Program-made: the position numbers and the translations under genes
Part shown: piece after piece, positions 46,810-58,654 of the stretch
How positions within the stretch are numbered: the stretch's first letter is position 1
Layout of the letters: each line of letters begins with the position of its first letter
DNA from: Lumbricus rubellus
Lineage: Eukaryota > Annelida > Clitellata > Crassiclitellata > Lumbricidae
DNA length: 64,000 bases
Direction: 5' to 3'
Assembly (NCBI GenBank): GCA_945859605.1
Contig: OX243824.1
Location: 28,520,881-28,584,880, forward strand
The notes under the pieces: generated by a model
What the model was told of the DNA's origin: nothing
Databases searched by the model: none
The model's input: only the letters and a program-made list of their open reading frames with translations

Positions 46810-46815
46810 TTTATT
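46810..46815 (-). promoter_or_regulatory. Candidate polyadenylation signal of the zinc-finger gene
   Basis: AATAAA on the minus strand about 115 nt past the TAG at 46930. It is the first such hexamer downstream. The position is plausible for a short 3'UTR, but no transcript evidence is available. Confidence 0.35.
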
Positions 46816-46929
46816 TACTGACAGCCATCAACAACCATCCTCCTCCTCCTCCTCCTGCTGCCTGGCACTCTACTGCATAAATGACGATAAGGTTAAAACG
46901 AGAGAGAGAGAGAACCACAACATCATCTC

Positions 46930-49610
46930 CTAGAAGTAGGGTGGCATCATAGGGTATACCATCGAGGTCGGTGGTGCATACGTGGCTGGGGTTGAAGTAG
47001 TGTGCGACAACCCCCTGGCATCTGTTAGCACCGGATGGAAGCCAGTTCCTTCCAGTGGAGCGCCACCACCACGCCACATACGACTGGCAATGGCGCTTGG
47101 CTGGCCATAAGGAGTGGCACTTGGCTGGCCATAAGGATGACTTGGATGCGGATAGTCACTGTGTCCATAATACCTGTACGCTAGGTGGTCAGCAGCAGCA
47201 GCAGCAGCAGGAGGAGGAAAGTAGACTGAAGATGACGATGGTGCTCGATAGTAGAACGATGATGATGATGATGGCTCCCTTACACCTGGATGATCATAAG
47301 CCTCTCCTCCAACTCCCCCTACCCCTCCGCCGCCTCCTCCTCCTCCTCCTGCCCCTCCAGACGTCAGTGTAGTCGCCTTATCCATAGACGGATCAATTCC
47401 GTAAGTATTAGTTCGTTTGTAGTTGCTTCCAGCAAATGGATTGTCTCCCGGATGATTCCTGTACGTGGCTGGGTCACCTTTGACCTCCTGGCTGGACCAA
47501 TGGGACGGTGGGACGCCTCCTCCTTCCCCTACTTCTCCCTTCATCATTATATCATAGACACGAGAGCTGAAGGCCGAATCCTGTTGTTTGTCACTACTCA
47601 GCCATTGCGACTCTGAGTCAGCTGAATAGTCAGTTGAGAGATGGAGAGGAGCAGATGAATTTCGCTGTAACGTGGCTGCTGCTGCTGCTGACGATGATGA
47701 ATCTCCATGGCCAACATCCGTCAGTGGCTGATGCTGCTGATGCTGCTGCTGCTGATGGTCTGCAAATGGTGTCTGGCACCAATTCTCAAACAGACTTTCC
47801 TGTTTCAGCCAGTCACCCTCCGCTGCTGGATTCTGCACTGCATCCTCTTCTTCATCTTCCTCCTCTTCCTCCTCCTCCTCCTCCACTCCATCCTCATCCT
47901 CTTCCTCATCCGGATCCAGATGAGGCCACGATGTAGCCAGCGCAGCATTTCCATGACTCGACCTTTCTATATACATGCTGCTTCCAAGCGCTAAGCCTTC
48001 GTCCACTGAAACGTGGTGCTGGATGTTCGGAGAGCACGTCGTCGGCAGCAGTGCACTGTGCGCTTCACGATAATGATCCGCAATGTCTCCACTGTTGGCT
48101 CGGCTGGGATTGGAGCGAGTGCTACGACCAGAAGCGGGCGATGTATCGTCTGGCGTACGAGACAATGGCCAGGTGACTGGTGCCTGCTCAGATGGCACCC
48201 AGGTGTGATGACGAGGTGCATCAAATGGCGCCTGGACGCTGATTGCATCTGCTGAGGTAGCAAGCCTTGAATTTGAAGAAGCAGAAAGCAACTGACTGTT
48301 GAATCCAAGCATAACATCGTCGTCAGCTGAATATGAAGTCATGTCCAACTCTTTCGGTTCTGTGTCTGTTGCGTAGCAGAACTGATCATACGGTCGGCTA
48401 ATGCACGGCTTGTAGGTGGCGCCAGTGTATGGACCGGGGGGAGGACAGTTGTCGTTCATTCTCTTCTCAAACGGATGGTAGAGGCCTGGATGGTGGTGGC
48501 TTTGGTACGGTCCACACGACGAGTTGGACGGGTGGCTAAAGCTGTGCGAATAGGAGTCACATTCTGCATCGTCATGACGACTATTCAGCTGGTGACCGTC
48601 CATAAAAGACATGGTGACCGGAGGAGGGAGAGGAGGAGGAGCAGGACGTCGACATGGGGCATCTGGGGCAATTGGCACTGCTTCCGTTTCGTCATCGCAG
48701 TCATTCGTTGAAATCTCTCCACTGATGACGTCGCTCAACCTGCGCAGTTCCTCTCTCAAGTCGACGTCGAGTGGCTCCATCTTTGGTGTGACGCAACGGA
48801 AATCAGAAGAAGAATCAACGACCTGCTGATCATCTTTGTGCTTCTCCAACTCATCTGCCGCTGCTGCTTCCTGCTTCACATCGCTGCCTTCGTACTCACC
48901 ATCAATCACCCAATCATCATTCAGACCAATCTCTCCAAGGCGACTGCTACCGCTCGTCGTAGTTGCCGTCGTCGTTGCAGCATTTGGACAGCCATTGGAA
49001 AGCGATGTTATCTCTTCCATGTCACCGTCCATCTCCTCATCGTCGTCGTCATCATCCTCCTCATCCACATTCGCCTCAGCTTTCTTTCTCAGTAATTCTG
49101 AAGCGACTTTTGTGATGAGAGCAGGACCACCACTGGCGCCACCTGCCACCTTCTCGTCTCTGCTCACCACTCTCAACCTTCTCTCCATCATCTCAACGCC
49201 AACCAACGACGACGATGACGTTGTCTCCGTCTTCTTCTTGAACGTCGTCGCTTCATCCGTTCCGTTGAATATGCTCGAGACAGGGCAACTGTACGATGTT
49301 GTCTGGTACACGTCACTTCTCTTCTCATCTGAGCCAACCATTCGTCCTCCTCGTCTCATCAGCTCCACTTCTTCGTCGAGTGGACCAACGACGTTCTTCC
49401 GCTTCCTTCCTGGTCGTCCGATTGACTTCTCATCATGCACCTTCTCCAGATGATACTTGAGTCCACTCTTCTGACGATAAGCCGACTCACAGCGCTGGCA
49501 CTTGTACGGCTTCTCATCCGTGTGCCTTCGATAGTGCACCTTGAGGTTATCGGTGTGAGAAAACGCCTTGCCACAGTTTGGCCAGTCGCACTTGAACTTC
49601 CTGTCACCAA
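46930..49610 (-). CDS. Zinc-finger gene coding exon 2 (residues 617-1509)
   Basis: Acceptor TTTACAG. The exon begins GDRKFKCDWPNCGKAFSHTD (finger 8) and finger 9 (YKCQRCESAYRQKSGLKYH). A basic GRPGRKRKN stretch follows, a possible nuclear localisation signal. About 830 residues of low-complexity sequence follow, with runs of Glu/Asp, His/Gln, Gly and Ala built from trinucleotide repeats. It ends MVYPMMPPYF. The plus-strand open frames here are mirror frames of these repeats. Confidence 0.9.
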
Positions 49611-52420
49611 CTGTAAACAATCAAAAAAATTAAAGTCAAAGGTTTTTACGTAATTTAATGAACCATCGAAAAATTCCTATGAAATTACAAGACACAAAGT
49701 TATGATCCATTAAATAGCAGTGCTAGAACATTAAACCGCTTCTGCTACTGTTGCCTTCATGCTACTGTGGTTATTCATTTGAATTGGCTAACAGACAGTT
49801 GTAATGAGTTTCAATTCACGAGGGACTCCTAAAATACACTCTATATACAGAGTCCCATATACAATGTTCAATAACTTAGCAACTTATACCCGGTGCAGGG
49901 GTTCCACGAAAAGATCATTAAATACTTTCCTACAATGAATGATGACAATAATTGGACGCGAAATCATTCAAAGTAGGTGAAAAACCAGCCAACTCCTCTA
50001 ATGAAGACTATGAACATCTTATTTACATTTAATGTAAATAAAGCAGAATTCCAAACAACCTTCACTGATCAGCGTCTGAAATGTGACAGCTTAACAAAAC
50101 TGCTCAATAAATGGAGTTAGCATGCTTTTGCTATTTGTCACGTAAATATTGTACGAAATTGCAACTTCATATTTTACTGGAACAGAAGCAAAATCTAGAA
50201 ATCGACAAAGTGATACAGTTGACAATTAGAATCCAGCTTTCTAGCATCGAGTCAGTTATAGACAAATTGCATGAGGAGAAACAAGCGTGGTTCGCATTCT
50301 AATTTCATGTACTCCCAGTGGACCTATTGTGATCCACGAGTCCTGGTTTTCAATACAGTGCAATTTAATTATTCCTATAAAAATAAACTTTCTACTATAG
50401 TGCGTGTTTACTGTAGGTCTATCATGCTTCTCAAGCGCTATGCATATTTTAATGCGTTTAGTTTAGATTGGGATGCCGCGAGAAAATATTCGAACACGAA
50501 GGGTTCTGTGGCGCAAAAAATTTGGGAAACGCTGCCCTAAAGACTGTGATTATTTCGAATCGTGTACTTACCAATGTGGGTTAATTTGTGTCTTTTGTAG
50601 TGACCGTACTTGGCAAACTGCATGGTACAATCGGGATGACAGCATGGATACTTCTTCGGACCCAGCTCATGCACCTTCATCCTGTGTACGTTGAGTTCTT
50701 TGTCCGATCGGAAGGTCGTGCTGCAGCCGTTCGTATCACAGAAGAAAGGTGCATCTGTGCTGTGCAGAACCATGTGGTTGGAGAGCATCCACTTCGTGCG
50801 AAACACCTTATCACAGTCTTCGCACTGGAAACTCGTCTCTCGCTCTGCTTCTGGTTCTGCTTCTGGTTCGGCAACGCTCTTCGAAGGCAGCAGACTCTGC
50901 TCCGACTCGAGGTCTGAACCACCGGTCACTTCTTCAGTCGTTGAATCGGCCACAGGGGGAAAGCCCTCGCCAGGGTTCGAATCGCCCATTAAGCTGCTCA
51001 CTGACGGGTGCCACTTGCGAGTGTGAGCCTTCATGACACTGAGGAACTTGAATTCCTTGTTGCATGTGGGACACGGCCAACGCTGCTTCTCTCCGCTGCA
51101 CTGGCGTTCGTGCTCCTTGAGTTCATCGCCCTGGTAGAGCACTCGACATTTCTTGCATAGTTTACGGCCACACAGTCCCGGGTGATTCGCTCTGCGGTGC
51201 GCCTCAAGGCTGTCGCCGTGCTCCGACGAAAACTCGCAATGAGCGCAGAGAAAGACTCCGTGAACAGACATGTGCTTGCGCAGTTGACCCTTCTTTGTCG
51301 CACGGTAACTGCACTGTGAGCAAGTGTAGAGCTTCAAGTCGTCATCACCCTTTGCATCACCACTGTCCGACAGAGTTCGTTCCACTGGACTGACGTAACA
51401 CCCACTGCCACCACTACCACTAGCACCAACGCCACCACCACCACCATCACCATTACTACCACTCAGACCCCCAAGTGAATCATAGGCCATAGATGACTCA
51501 CCATAGGGGGTCAGCAAACCACCAGCATGTGGCGATGCCAAGTCAGTGCTGCAGTTCTTTGCGCCACCCTCCGTATATTTACCAATTTCTAGAAGTTGCT
51601 TTGATGATGTCCATCCACGACTCTTTGACTTCTGCTTGCCTTCATCCTCCTCTTCTTCTTCCTCATCATCCTCATCCCCATCCTCCTCTTCTCGTCCTCC
51701 TTCCGTCTGCTTCTGGCTGACTGCTTCCTCGTCATCTCTGTCTCTTTGTCTGCTGCTCTGCTGACCATCACCCTCCTTCACTTCTTCCACACTCTTCTTC
51801 GCAGGACGACACTTCTCAAACGCATCCAAACCTCCTCTCATCTTATCAACGCCTTTATCTGCGGCTGACTGCCTCGCATCCAAATTCTCTCTTCTCATCA
51901 GATCACGATTCGGCTTAAAGCTTGCCATCTTGTTTTCAACGACCGCTGCTTCCCTCTTCGCCATGTTGACTGCATCCATGTCCTGAAAAGTGTTTCCATG
52001 CCATGGTCCACATGGATGGCTCCATCCACTTCCTTCGTAGCCAGTCATGTGGTTGGGGGGGCATCCCTCGTTCATCAGTTCATTTGTGCAATCACTGTGG
52101 CCATAGCCAAGAAACGTTTCATACGCACTGTCGTTAAAATGGCCGCCGTCTCTTAGTGACGATGATGACTTGCGTGAATTGTGGTCGAGTTTCTTTGGCA
52201 AAACATTCCTACTAGCAGCGTCTGGTGCAATGCGTTCGACGATCTTGTTCAGCTGGTCAAGACTGTTTCCATAATCCTCCGCATGACTGTCGACATGACT
52301 ACTCCTCAGATCTCGCGCTCCTCCTCCTCCTCCTCCTCCTCCTTCTGTGTACAGATAGTGATCATCTCCTCTGTGAATATTCCACATCCACGACGCCGAA
52401 TATCGCGTGTATTCCTCCAT
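46930..52420 (-). CDS. C2H2 zinc-finger protein, nine fingers, 1,509 residues
   Basis: Complement of join(46930..49610, 50572..52420), 4,530 nt. The single intron has donor GTAAGT and acceptor TTTACAG, phase 1. The ATG at 52420 is the first in frame after a TAA. Fingers lie at about 365-387, 390-413, 421-441 (atypical, Cys as last ligand), 448-471, 531-553, 559-584, 591-615, 622-646 and 652-675. Fingers 7 to 9 are contiguous with a standard linker (TDEKPY); the intron falls between fingers 7 and 8. The N-terminal 360 residues hold Gly8 and acidic (E/D) runs. Residues 676-1509 are disordered, with acidic, His/Gln, Ser, Gly and Ala/Pro tracts. Inferred nuclear, sequence-specific DNA binding. 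I cannot name an ortholog. Confidence 0.9.
50465..50545 (-). mobile_element. Orphan hAT-like end next to a splice donor
   Basis: On the minus strand TAGGGCAGCGTTTCCCAAAT then TTTTTGCGCCACAGAACCCT resembles hAT/Charlie ends. It starts about 30 nt inside the zinc-finger gene intron. The opposite end was not identified with confidence upstream. Confidence 0.45.
50572..52420 (-). CDS. Zinc-finger gene coding exon 1 (residues 1-617)
   Basis: Starts MEEYTRYSASWMWN and ends in finger 7 (YPCCHPDC...YKRHKLTHI) with a phase-1 GTAAGT donor. It contains fingers 1-7, an octaglycine encoded by (CTC)n on the plus strand at 52318-52342, and an acidic block near 245-265. A likely 5'UTR acceptor (TTTGTTTGACAG) would place the transcript exon start near 52625. 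Confidence 0.9.
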
Positions 52421-52846
52421 TGCGAAGTGAAAGTGCACAACTTCTTTCAACCTCTGTTCGAATTCAAATGCTCTCTCCGTTTATCAGAATCCTTGTAAAG
52501 CAGGAGAAATGCAACGTTTTAGTTTCGAAGACAACAGAGATGATAGCAGCGTAGTCTCTGGATGGACGTCGACGGCGACTGTGTTTCGCAGAAGAAGAAG
52601 CATTGCTCCTCAGAACGACGAAGCCCTGTCAAACAAATCATCATCAGTAATGTACTGTAGACTTTACATTGCTTGAAAACTTCTTACTCAACTTTCACAG
52701 TTGTTTATCTATCATTACAATGTCTTCTATATCATTGAAAAAACACTGCACAGTCAAAATGAAATAAATCCATTACTTTTTCACACTGAAATATGTGTTT
52801 TCCAAAAATCCAGACAATCTCTGACCCAATCATATATAACTCTACA

Positions 52847-53131
52847 CATAGGCGTACGAGGCGGGGGTGCAGGGTTGAACCAAATTCGGGCAAGTTTGGT
52901 GGTTTTTTCGGGCAAAAACCCCAAACGACTAAAAAAAGGTCGTCAACTTTCGGGCAAGTCAGGTTTTTCGGGCAAAAACCCCAAACGACTAAAAAAAGGT
53001 CGTCAACTTTCGGGCAAGTCAGGTTTTTCGGGCAAACACGGACGCGAACGACTAACTTTTTGACGGATGAATTTTTCGGGCAGAAGTTCAATCTTTGCCC
53101 CCCCACTGCTGAAAACTCCCGTACGCCTATG
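52847..53131. mobile_element. CATAGGCG MITE with perfect 8-bp target duplication
   Basis: Left CATAGGCGTACGAGG and reversed right CATAGGCGTACGGGAG are flanked by identical ACTCTACA (52839-52846 and 53132-53139). The interior holds a 60-bp unit repeated twice (period 60 from about 52905 to 53025). It belongs to the same group as 6289-6629. It lies just upstream of the zinc-finger gene. Confidence 0.88.
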
Positions 53132-53989
53132 ACTCTACATATATGCATATATAATATATTATATCTATATATATGTTAGCAAAATTCATTAAGATTAAGA
53201 AGATATCATTAGTGATGAAATAATCTCTCGAGTTTAAATATCACAGAAATTGTATATTAAACAACAGAAATATATTATAGTGAAACTCGTTTAAATCAAC
53301 GGAACGTCGTAAGTGAAAGTAGCAGAAATGTTTTTGCAGCAACCGATGCAAGTTTCAGCAAACATAATATTGATCATCGATATATTCTGCATAATATGAC
53401 GTCCAGCACACAAGTCTGCAATATTATCACGAAACTAAGTTCTGTGAGCATGCTGCACAAATACTACTTTGAGAAGTCGTTTGAATTCGACACAACTCTC
53501 GAAACCAATCACGTTGGTGCAAGACTGCTTTGCATCATGAGTGCAGTTCATTCTGATGGCCAGCTGCTGCATTCAGTGCAGATTTTACAGACAAAGTGAT
53601 TTAGAAGATGCTAAACAACGAGCCTGACACTTTACGAAATAGAGACGTAATAAAGCTGCCTGTGACATCAGGCGTCAGCGAGACAGACAGAAAAAAAGCT
53701 GATGAATAACATCAATACAGTCTGACAAATCAGGTCACTATGAACTGCTAGGGCAGCAAGTCCAACGAAGGCAGTACATGTTTTCTTACTAGATGTATTC
53801 AAAAGACGTCATATATCAGAAACGTAGGAAGAAACACATAAATAAAGTTGACATTGGGAATGAACAAGTGCTAAAAGTTGGCCTATACTGTCATTTCAGT
53901 CAGTATTATGACATCACTGAAGCATTGTGAAGCAAGTACCATTCATTCAGACATTGAATGTTTCTTTTCATCTGGACTGGAAGTGTCTC

Positions 53990-54430
53990 GCAGTATTTGG
54001 TATCATGAAGGGACACCATATATGACCTACATATCCTTCAGCACCAACACACCTTCTTACCTTCAGTCACTACTAATTCCTTACATTCCTCCTCATTGCT
54101 TGCATTCATCAGGTACAAATCTTTTAGTTGAACCTCGATGCAAAACAGTTTTGGGCTTGCGTGCATTCCATGCCTCAGCACCCAGGGAATGGAATCGACT
54201 TCCGCTATCTCTTCGTAGCTCAATTTCACTTCCTTCCTTCAAAAAAGCGGCTCAAAACCTCACTACTTCTCCTTGGCTTTCAAGCACATGGATCTTCAGT
54301 GGTCTGCACATAATTCCATACATCCAGATAAATCCAAGACACTCTCATGTTTGGCTCACATCAACACATACAGTCCTACACCATTCCCTTATCACTCCAG
54401 CATTGCTGTACTTGCTGTATGCACTGTAGT
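53990..54430 (+). mobile_element. L2/CR1-like LINE fragment (C-terminal reverse transcriptase region)
   Basis: The frame reads GTNLLVEPRCKTVLGLRAFH, then ASAPREWNRLPLSLRSSIS and LPSFKKAAQNL, matching the (R)AFSxAAPxxWNxLPxxLRxxxxLxxFKxxLKTxLF end of these proteins. It is truncated on both sides. Confidence 0.8.
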
Positions 54431-54669
54431 TGTTCTGCTAGCAACAACTGTCAATACACTTGAGGTCATTCCAGACAATAAGCTCACCTAACACGCCCCA
54501 CATATAACAAACCTTTGATAATCATGCTTCTATCAAATCCAGGCCTTATATCACATGGATTGGGTCTTACTTACAAAGACAGACACAGATCTTTTGTCTG
54601 TTCTCACCTCGATGTCAATCTGCAGATCTTGAAGTCCACAGGTAAAAACTCATCCAAAAATGCTCTGCC

Positions 54670-55010
54670 TTGCAAACTGCTACGAGCAACTTCTTATTCA
54701 AACACCTTAACTGTGCTTGGTCAGTTGAATTGGCTTCCTGTACATTTCAGAAAAAGATTTAAACTGGGATGTCTTATATAAAAAAAAACTTTCCTGCCTC
54801 CTTATATATTCCTCCATGCAAAGCCATTGCATGCAATCTTTGGTGTGGGTCTTCTCATTGAGCCATGGATACCATAATACAATGATACAATACCATCATA
54901 GACCTCATGCAATCAATGTTATACTGCCTCAAGGATTGGAACCGTCTACTAATTGATACATATTTGTCTGGTGCTTAAACTCCAAGAAACATCTCAGAAC
55001 TCTCTAAATA
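54670..55010 (+). mobile_element. Second L2/CR1-like LINE fragment
   Basis: VLGQLNWLPVHFRKRFKLG matches the LHWLPVxxRIxFKL box. DWNRLLIDTYL follows with stops between. It is a separate copy, since the protein order restarts relative to 53990-54430. Confidence 0.6.
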
Positions 55011-55827
55011 TATTTCTCATTGGTTTCACTCATCTAAATATCTAACAGCTCTCTTCATCTGACTAACGATACCTCTGCATATTCGCATTTCTGTGACACT
55101 TTATGCGCTAAAATTTCTTTAAAAACAACAACAATAACAATAATAAATAACTGAGATTGGGGCGACAATTGTAAGCAAAATGAAGATAATGACTAGGATG
55201 GTGAGCAGAAGTTTAATTCATGTTGAACCATATACATTTACATTTAATACATTACAATACATTTAATGCAGAAATGTTGTAGAGAGTAAAGTCGTGCAGG
55301 GAAGAGGAAATGCTTTAAAAATAATCCAAACATCAAATGAAGTGCTGTGCCTGGGCCAGAAGCACTTGCAGGTAGAGTACTGGTACAAGACAGAAGAAGA
55401 CTTTCAAGTACCACAAGGCTCATTTAATGGCAGTACATCTGGTAATAGAGTAGATAGCCGTGAAGGATCGATAAAGAAATGCTTCTGATAAATAAGCACT
55501 TCATCCCTGCATCTGTTTTTTCCATCAGTATTACCATACTTGCAAGTATGTTAGCTGGCAACCACTGGACACTCAGTACTTGCTGAGCAATCAAGTATTT
55601 TTCTGGGCAAACACACATGTAGCAGGTAAGAGAACAATTTTCGCACGAAATGAGTGAGAAAGTATCATAAAATCTACACCATGTTACCTAACACACCTGA
55701 AGTCACGCTAGTATTTAAGAAAGCCCCCCAACCATGGCAAAACTCATAAAAGTAGAGGAGTAACACAACCTGAACTGGTTCAATACCAACATAAAATCAA
55801 TCAAGAAACAGACGTCACCATCACCCA

Positions 55828-56010
55828 TTGTCCTCACCCCCCCCCCCACCAACGCAACACACCCAGGGTCTCAGGCCCAACGTCACCATCACCCATCGTC
55901 TTAGTCTCCTTGCCCCCCCCCACGCAACCCATCCAGGTCCAACTTCACCATCACCCATAATCCTTAGTCTCATACCCCTCCCCCCCCACCCCAACGCAAC
56001 ACACCTAGGC
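55828..56010. repeat. C-rich imperfect direct repeats
   Basis: CACCATCACCCAT with poly-C runs and an AACGCAACACACC-type motif recur about every 60-75 bp, three times. It has no coding support. Confidence 0.6.
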
Positions 56011-56539
56011 CCAACGTCATCACCATCATCGACAGTGTCTCTGTCACTTCTGATGTCAATCTATGACATGTTGATGACTCTGCCATAAAATGACTGGATG
56101 CAGCTGATAGCGTATACCTTGCCACTGCAGCTGCACTGCATCTCCATCTGTCTATGTAGATCGCTCTCGTCAGACTCCATTTGAGCTTTGAACGTCGTTC
56201 CACGACCTCATCCAACGCTGTAGCTTTCTGTCTTCCTCAGAGCAATGCAAGTCCCACTGATCGAAAGCTGCTTCTAATGCAAGTTCACATGACGAGAAAC
56301 ATCTTAAAGAAAATATCAGAAAGCAGCCTACAACTACAGTTACAGTGCATGCATGCATTCAGGTGCAGTAGGGTGGATCATAGTAATGCCCTTCATGCTG
56401 ACCAGGCCAAAGGTATATCCAGACTTAAATTCAAGAGTGCTGAGGCAACTCCAGAAGATATCCATGATCCAAGCAGATAGATCATTGCCAAAATCTTCAT
56501 TCGTCAAGGAAATAAAAAGCAAATGCTTCCTCCTCCTCT

Positions 56540-56850
56540 TCTGGCCTTCATGCAGCTACACCTATGGCAGGCTTTCCTACCTCTCTTTGATTAACCAACT
56601 TCAATCTATTTTAAACTCTGCATTAGTTTCACTAATTAATTGGTGGGATTCCCAAGTATATAATGCAGAAAGTATGGATTCTAACTACATGTGAGATTAG
56701 CTGCACTGGTTGAACTTGAGAAACGCATCAACTGAGTTTATGTTGATCCTTCAGCTGAAAGCATACCTCTCTGACTCTCTGGCTGGTTGTGCTCCATACT
56801 ACCTTTGAGAGTCATGCAGTCCACTGTCACCATTGCCTGGCTGCAGGGTT
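56540..56850 (+). mobile_element. LINE fragment (reverse transcriptase thumb region)
   Basis: YLSLINQLQSILNSALVSLI matches the L.NKLQ.IQNSAARLI box, and SLAGCAPYYL matches L.G.AP.YL. Stops separate them. Confidence 0.6.
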
Positions 56851-56889
56851 CCTATTTTTACAACATAGGTAATCTGATTGTACACTGCC

Positions 56890-57900
56890 ACGATAAAACA
56901 CAGAACATAATATTATATGACATAAGGAAGAAACTAATTTAGTCTGCCACTTGAGACCAACGTAATGCCACACATAATATCTGTGTGTTCCAAGTTCAAA
57001 TAAACAGGCCAGCAGAATTCCAGCCTATAAAGGCACAGGGATTACTGGATACAGAACACAATTTTCTGCAGGATAGACCTATTGCTACCCTGGGATAACA
57101 GTGCATGGGCTGAATCCAACTGCTCTGTTTGGTTGAAAGACTACGTATATTTACCGAAAGTCAAGTCTTAAAATCACAAAGTAAGAATTTTACATCAATT
57201 CCAATAACATCAATAAGTTTCAGCAATTATTCAAGTTTGCTGTCTGGAGCTAAAGGGTTAAGAACATCTGCCTGATCAGGCCAAATTGGTTAATAAAATT
57301 GGTCTGCAATGCTTCTGCTAGTCAATACAGAAGACCGAATTTGTATCATTTCATTGTTTTAATCTGCCAGGTTACTTGTTTGAATGCAAAAAGAATAACC
57401 TGAGTACATATGAAATAAGTGACCGAGCTACAGCGATCCCACCGAGATACCTGCAGCCTCTCTGACGTTGGGAAAAGCGCAGTTGGCTGCATTGAGCACC
57501 AATCGAGCACAGCAGTCAGTTTAAAGAAACAAAAATTAACATTGTATATAGATCGAACAACGGAAAATACGCAGGAATAAACAGAAAGAACTCATTATTA
57601 TCCAATTACTGTCGATGTCTCTCTCTTCTCTTCGTGTCTTTACCAGCCTCCATTGATAGCCGGTCAGCACGAAATATTTCTAATTATCTGATTGGATACA
57701 AGAATTAGGTAACATAAATAACGGCGCCAATTGGTTGATGGAAATGTATCTTCGAGTCTCTGATTGGTGGGTAAAATAGGTTGATGTTCCTGATTGGTTA
57801 ATAAAATAGGTCGTCATGTAACTAAACGTGATTGGTTAGCACTGGCATGCATGTCTTTGATGGACTTGTGTTGTGGTTTCTGGACTGAGCAGTCTATGTT
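56890..57900. other. Intergenic; nothing recognised
   Basis: Repeated short GATTGGTTRA-type words at 57730-57835 (CCAAT boxes on the minus strand) are the only pattern noticed. Confidence 0.4.
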
Positions 57901-58044
57901 AGATTTTAAAATGTTTCGTTCTAATTCTAAATTATAATGGCATTCTTTGAGTATGATTAGGTTTTCATCTAAAACGAAAAGTCAAATCACCATTCATCAA
58001 ACATTACGGGATAATCTTCACATTTTTCTTAAACTCGTGTGGCA

Positions 58045-58213
<169 letters not shown>

Positions 58214-58632
58214 ATGGGTGGAGTTTGTTTTCTGTTCTTGGGGTGAGGGGGCTTAAAACTTGGGCCTAAACATTTAAAACTGGTTCGGCCAAGCCAGAAG
58301 TGGGAGGGGCTATCTTAGCAGAACCCAAGTCAAGCAACACAACAGCAAAGCGCCAATGGCAGCTAACAGAGATTTAAGTATTGAGACTCAGTGCAATTTA
58401 AAACAATAGAATGTAACTTTTTATATTATTTTTTATCCTGCTGATTCTTGCGTAGCCCAAAAGTGATATCTGAAAAAATAACAGAAAACTTCCGTTTTGA
58501 CCCACATCTGGATTGGTCAATCTTGTCAGAGTCGAAGTCTTCGTTAAACGTCAAGCGATTAAGGGGCAGTGGGAGTAGCGGTGACATTTTGTTCGCAAAC
58601 TAAACAAGACAAAAAGACAATTTCTTTTCAGC

Positions 58633-58654
58633 ATGTCTTATTGCAAAAAAGATG
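58633..58654 (+). CDS. CHCHD4: CHCHD4 coding exon 1 (22 nt)
   Basis: ATGTCTTATTGC then AAAAAAGATG, followed by a GTAAGT donor, phase 1. The ATG sits 2 nt after TTTCTTTTCAG, a strong acceptor-like sequence. The mapped exon may therefore be preceded by a 5'UTR intron, or the transcript may receive a spliced leader there. Confidence 0.8.

Noticed and set aside
46641..46880. Short plus-strand frame ending in a Pro run
   Set aside because: It lies in the 3' flank of the zinc-finger gene, is made by a CTC repeat, and has no family similarity.
47055..49453. Plus-strand open frames of up to 205 residues opposite the zinc-finger gene
   Set aside because: Ser-, Leu- and Pro-rich mirror frames of coding trinucleotide repeats. 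The minus-strand reading has real zinc fingers and consistent splice sites.
53281..53330. TAGTGAAACTCGTTTAAATC as a pogo-type element end
   Set aside because: No matching opposite end was found within the next kilobase.
57040..57130. CTACCCTGGGATAACAG, resembling a conserved mitochondrial large rRNA motif
   Set aside because: The match is short, and the flanking bases on both sides do not follow the rRNA pattern, so a nuclear mitochondrial insertion is not supported.
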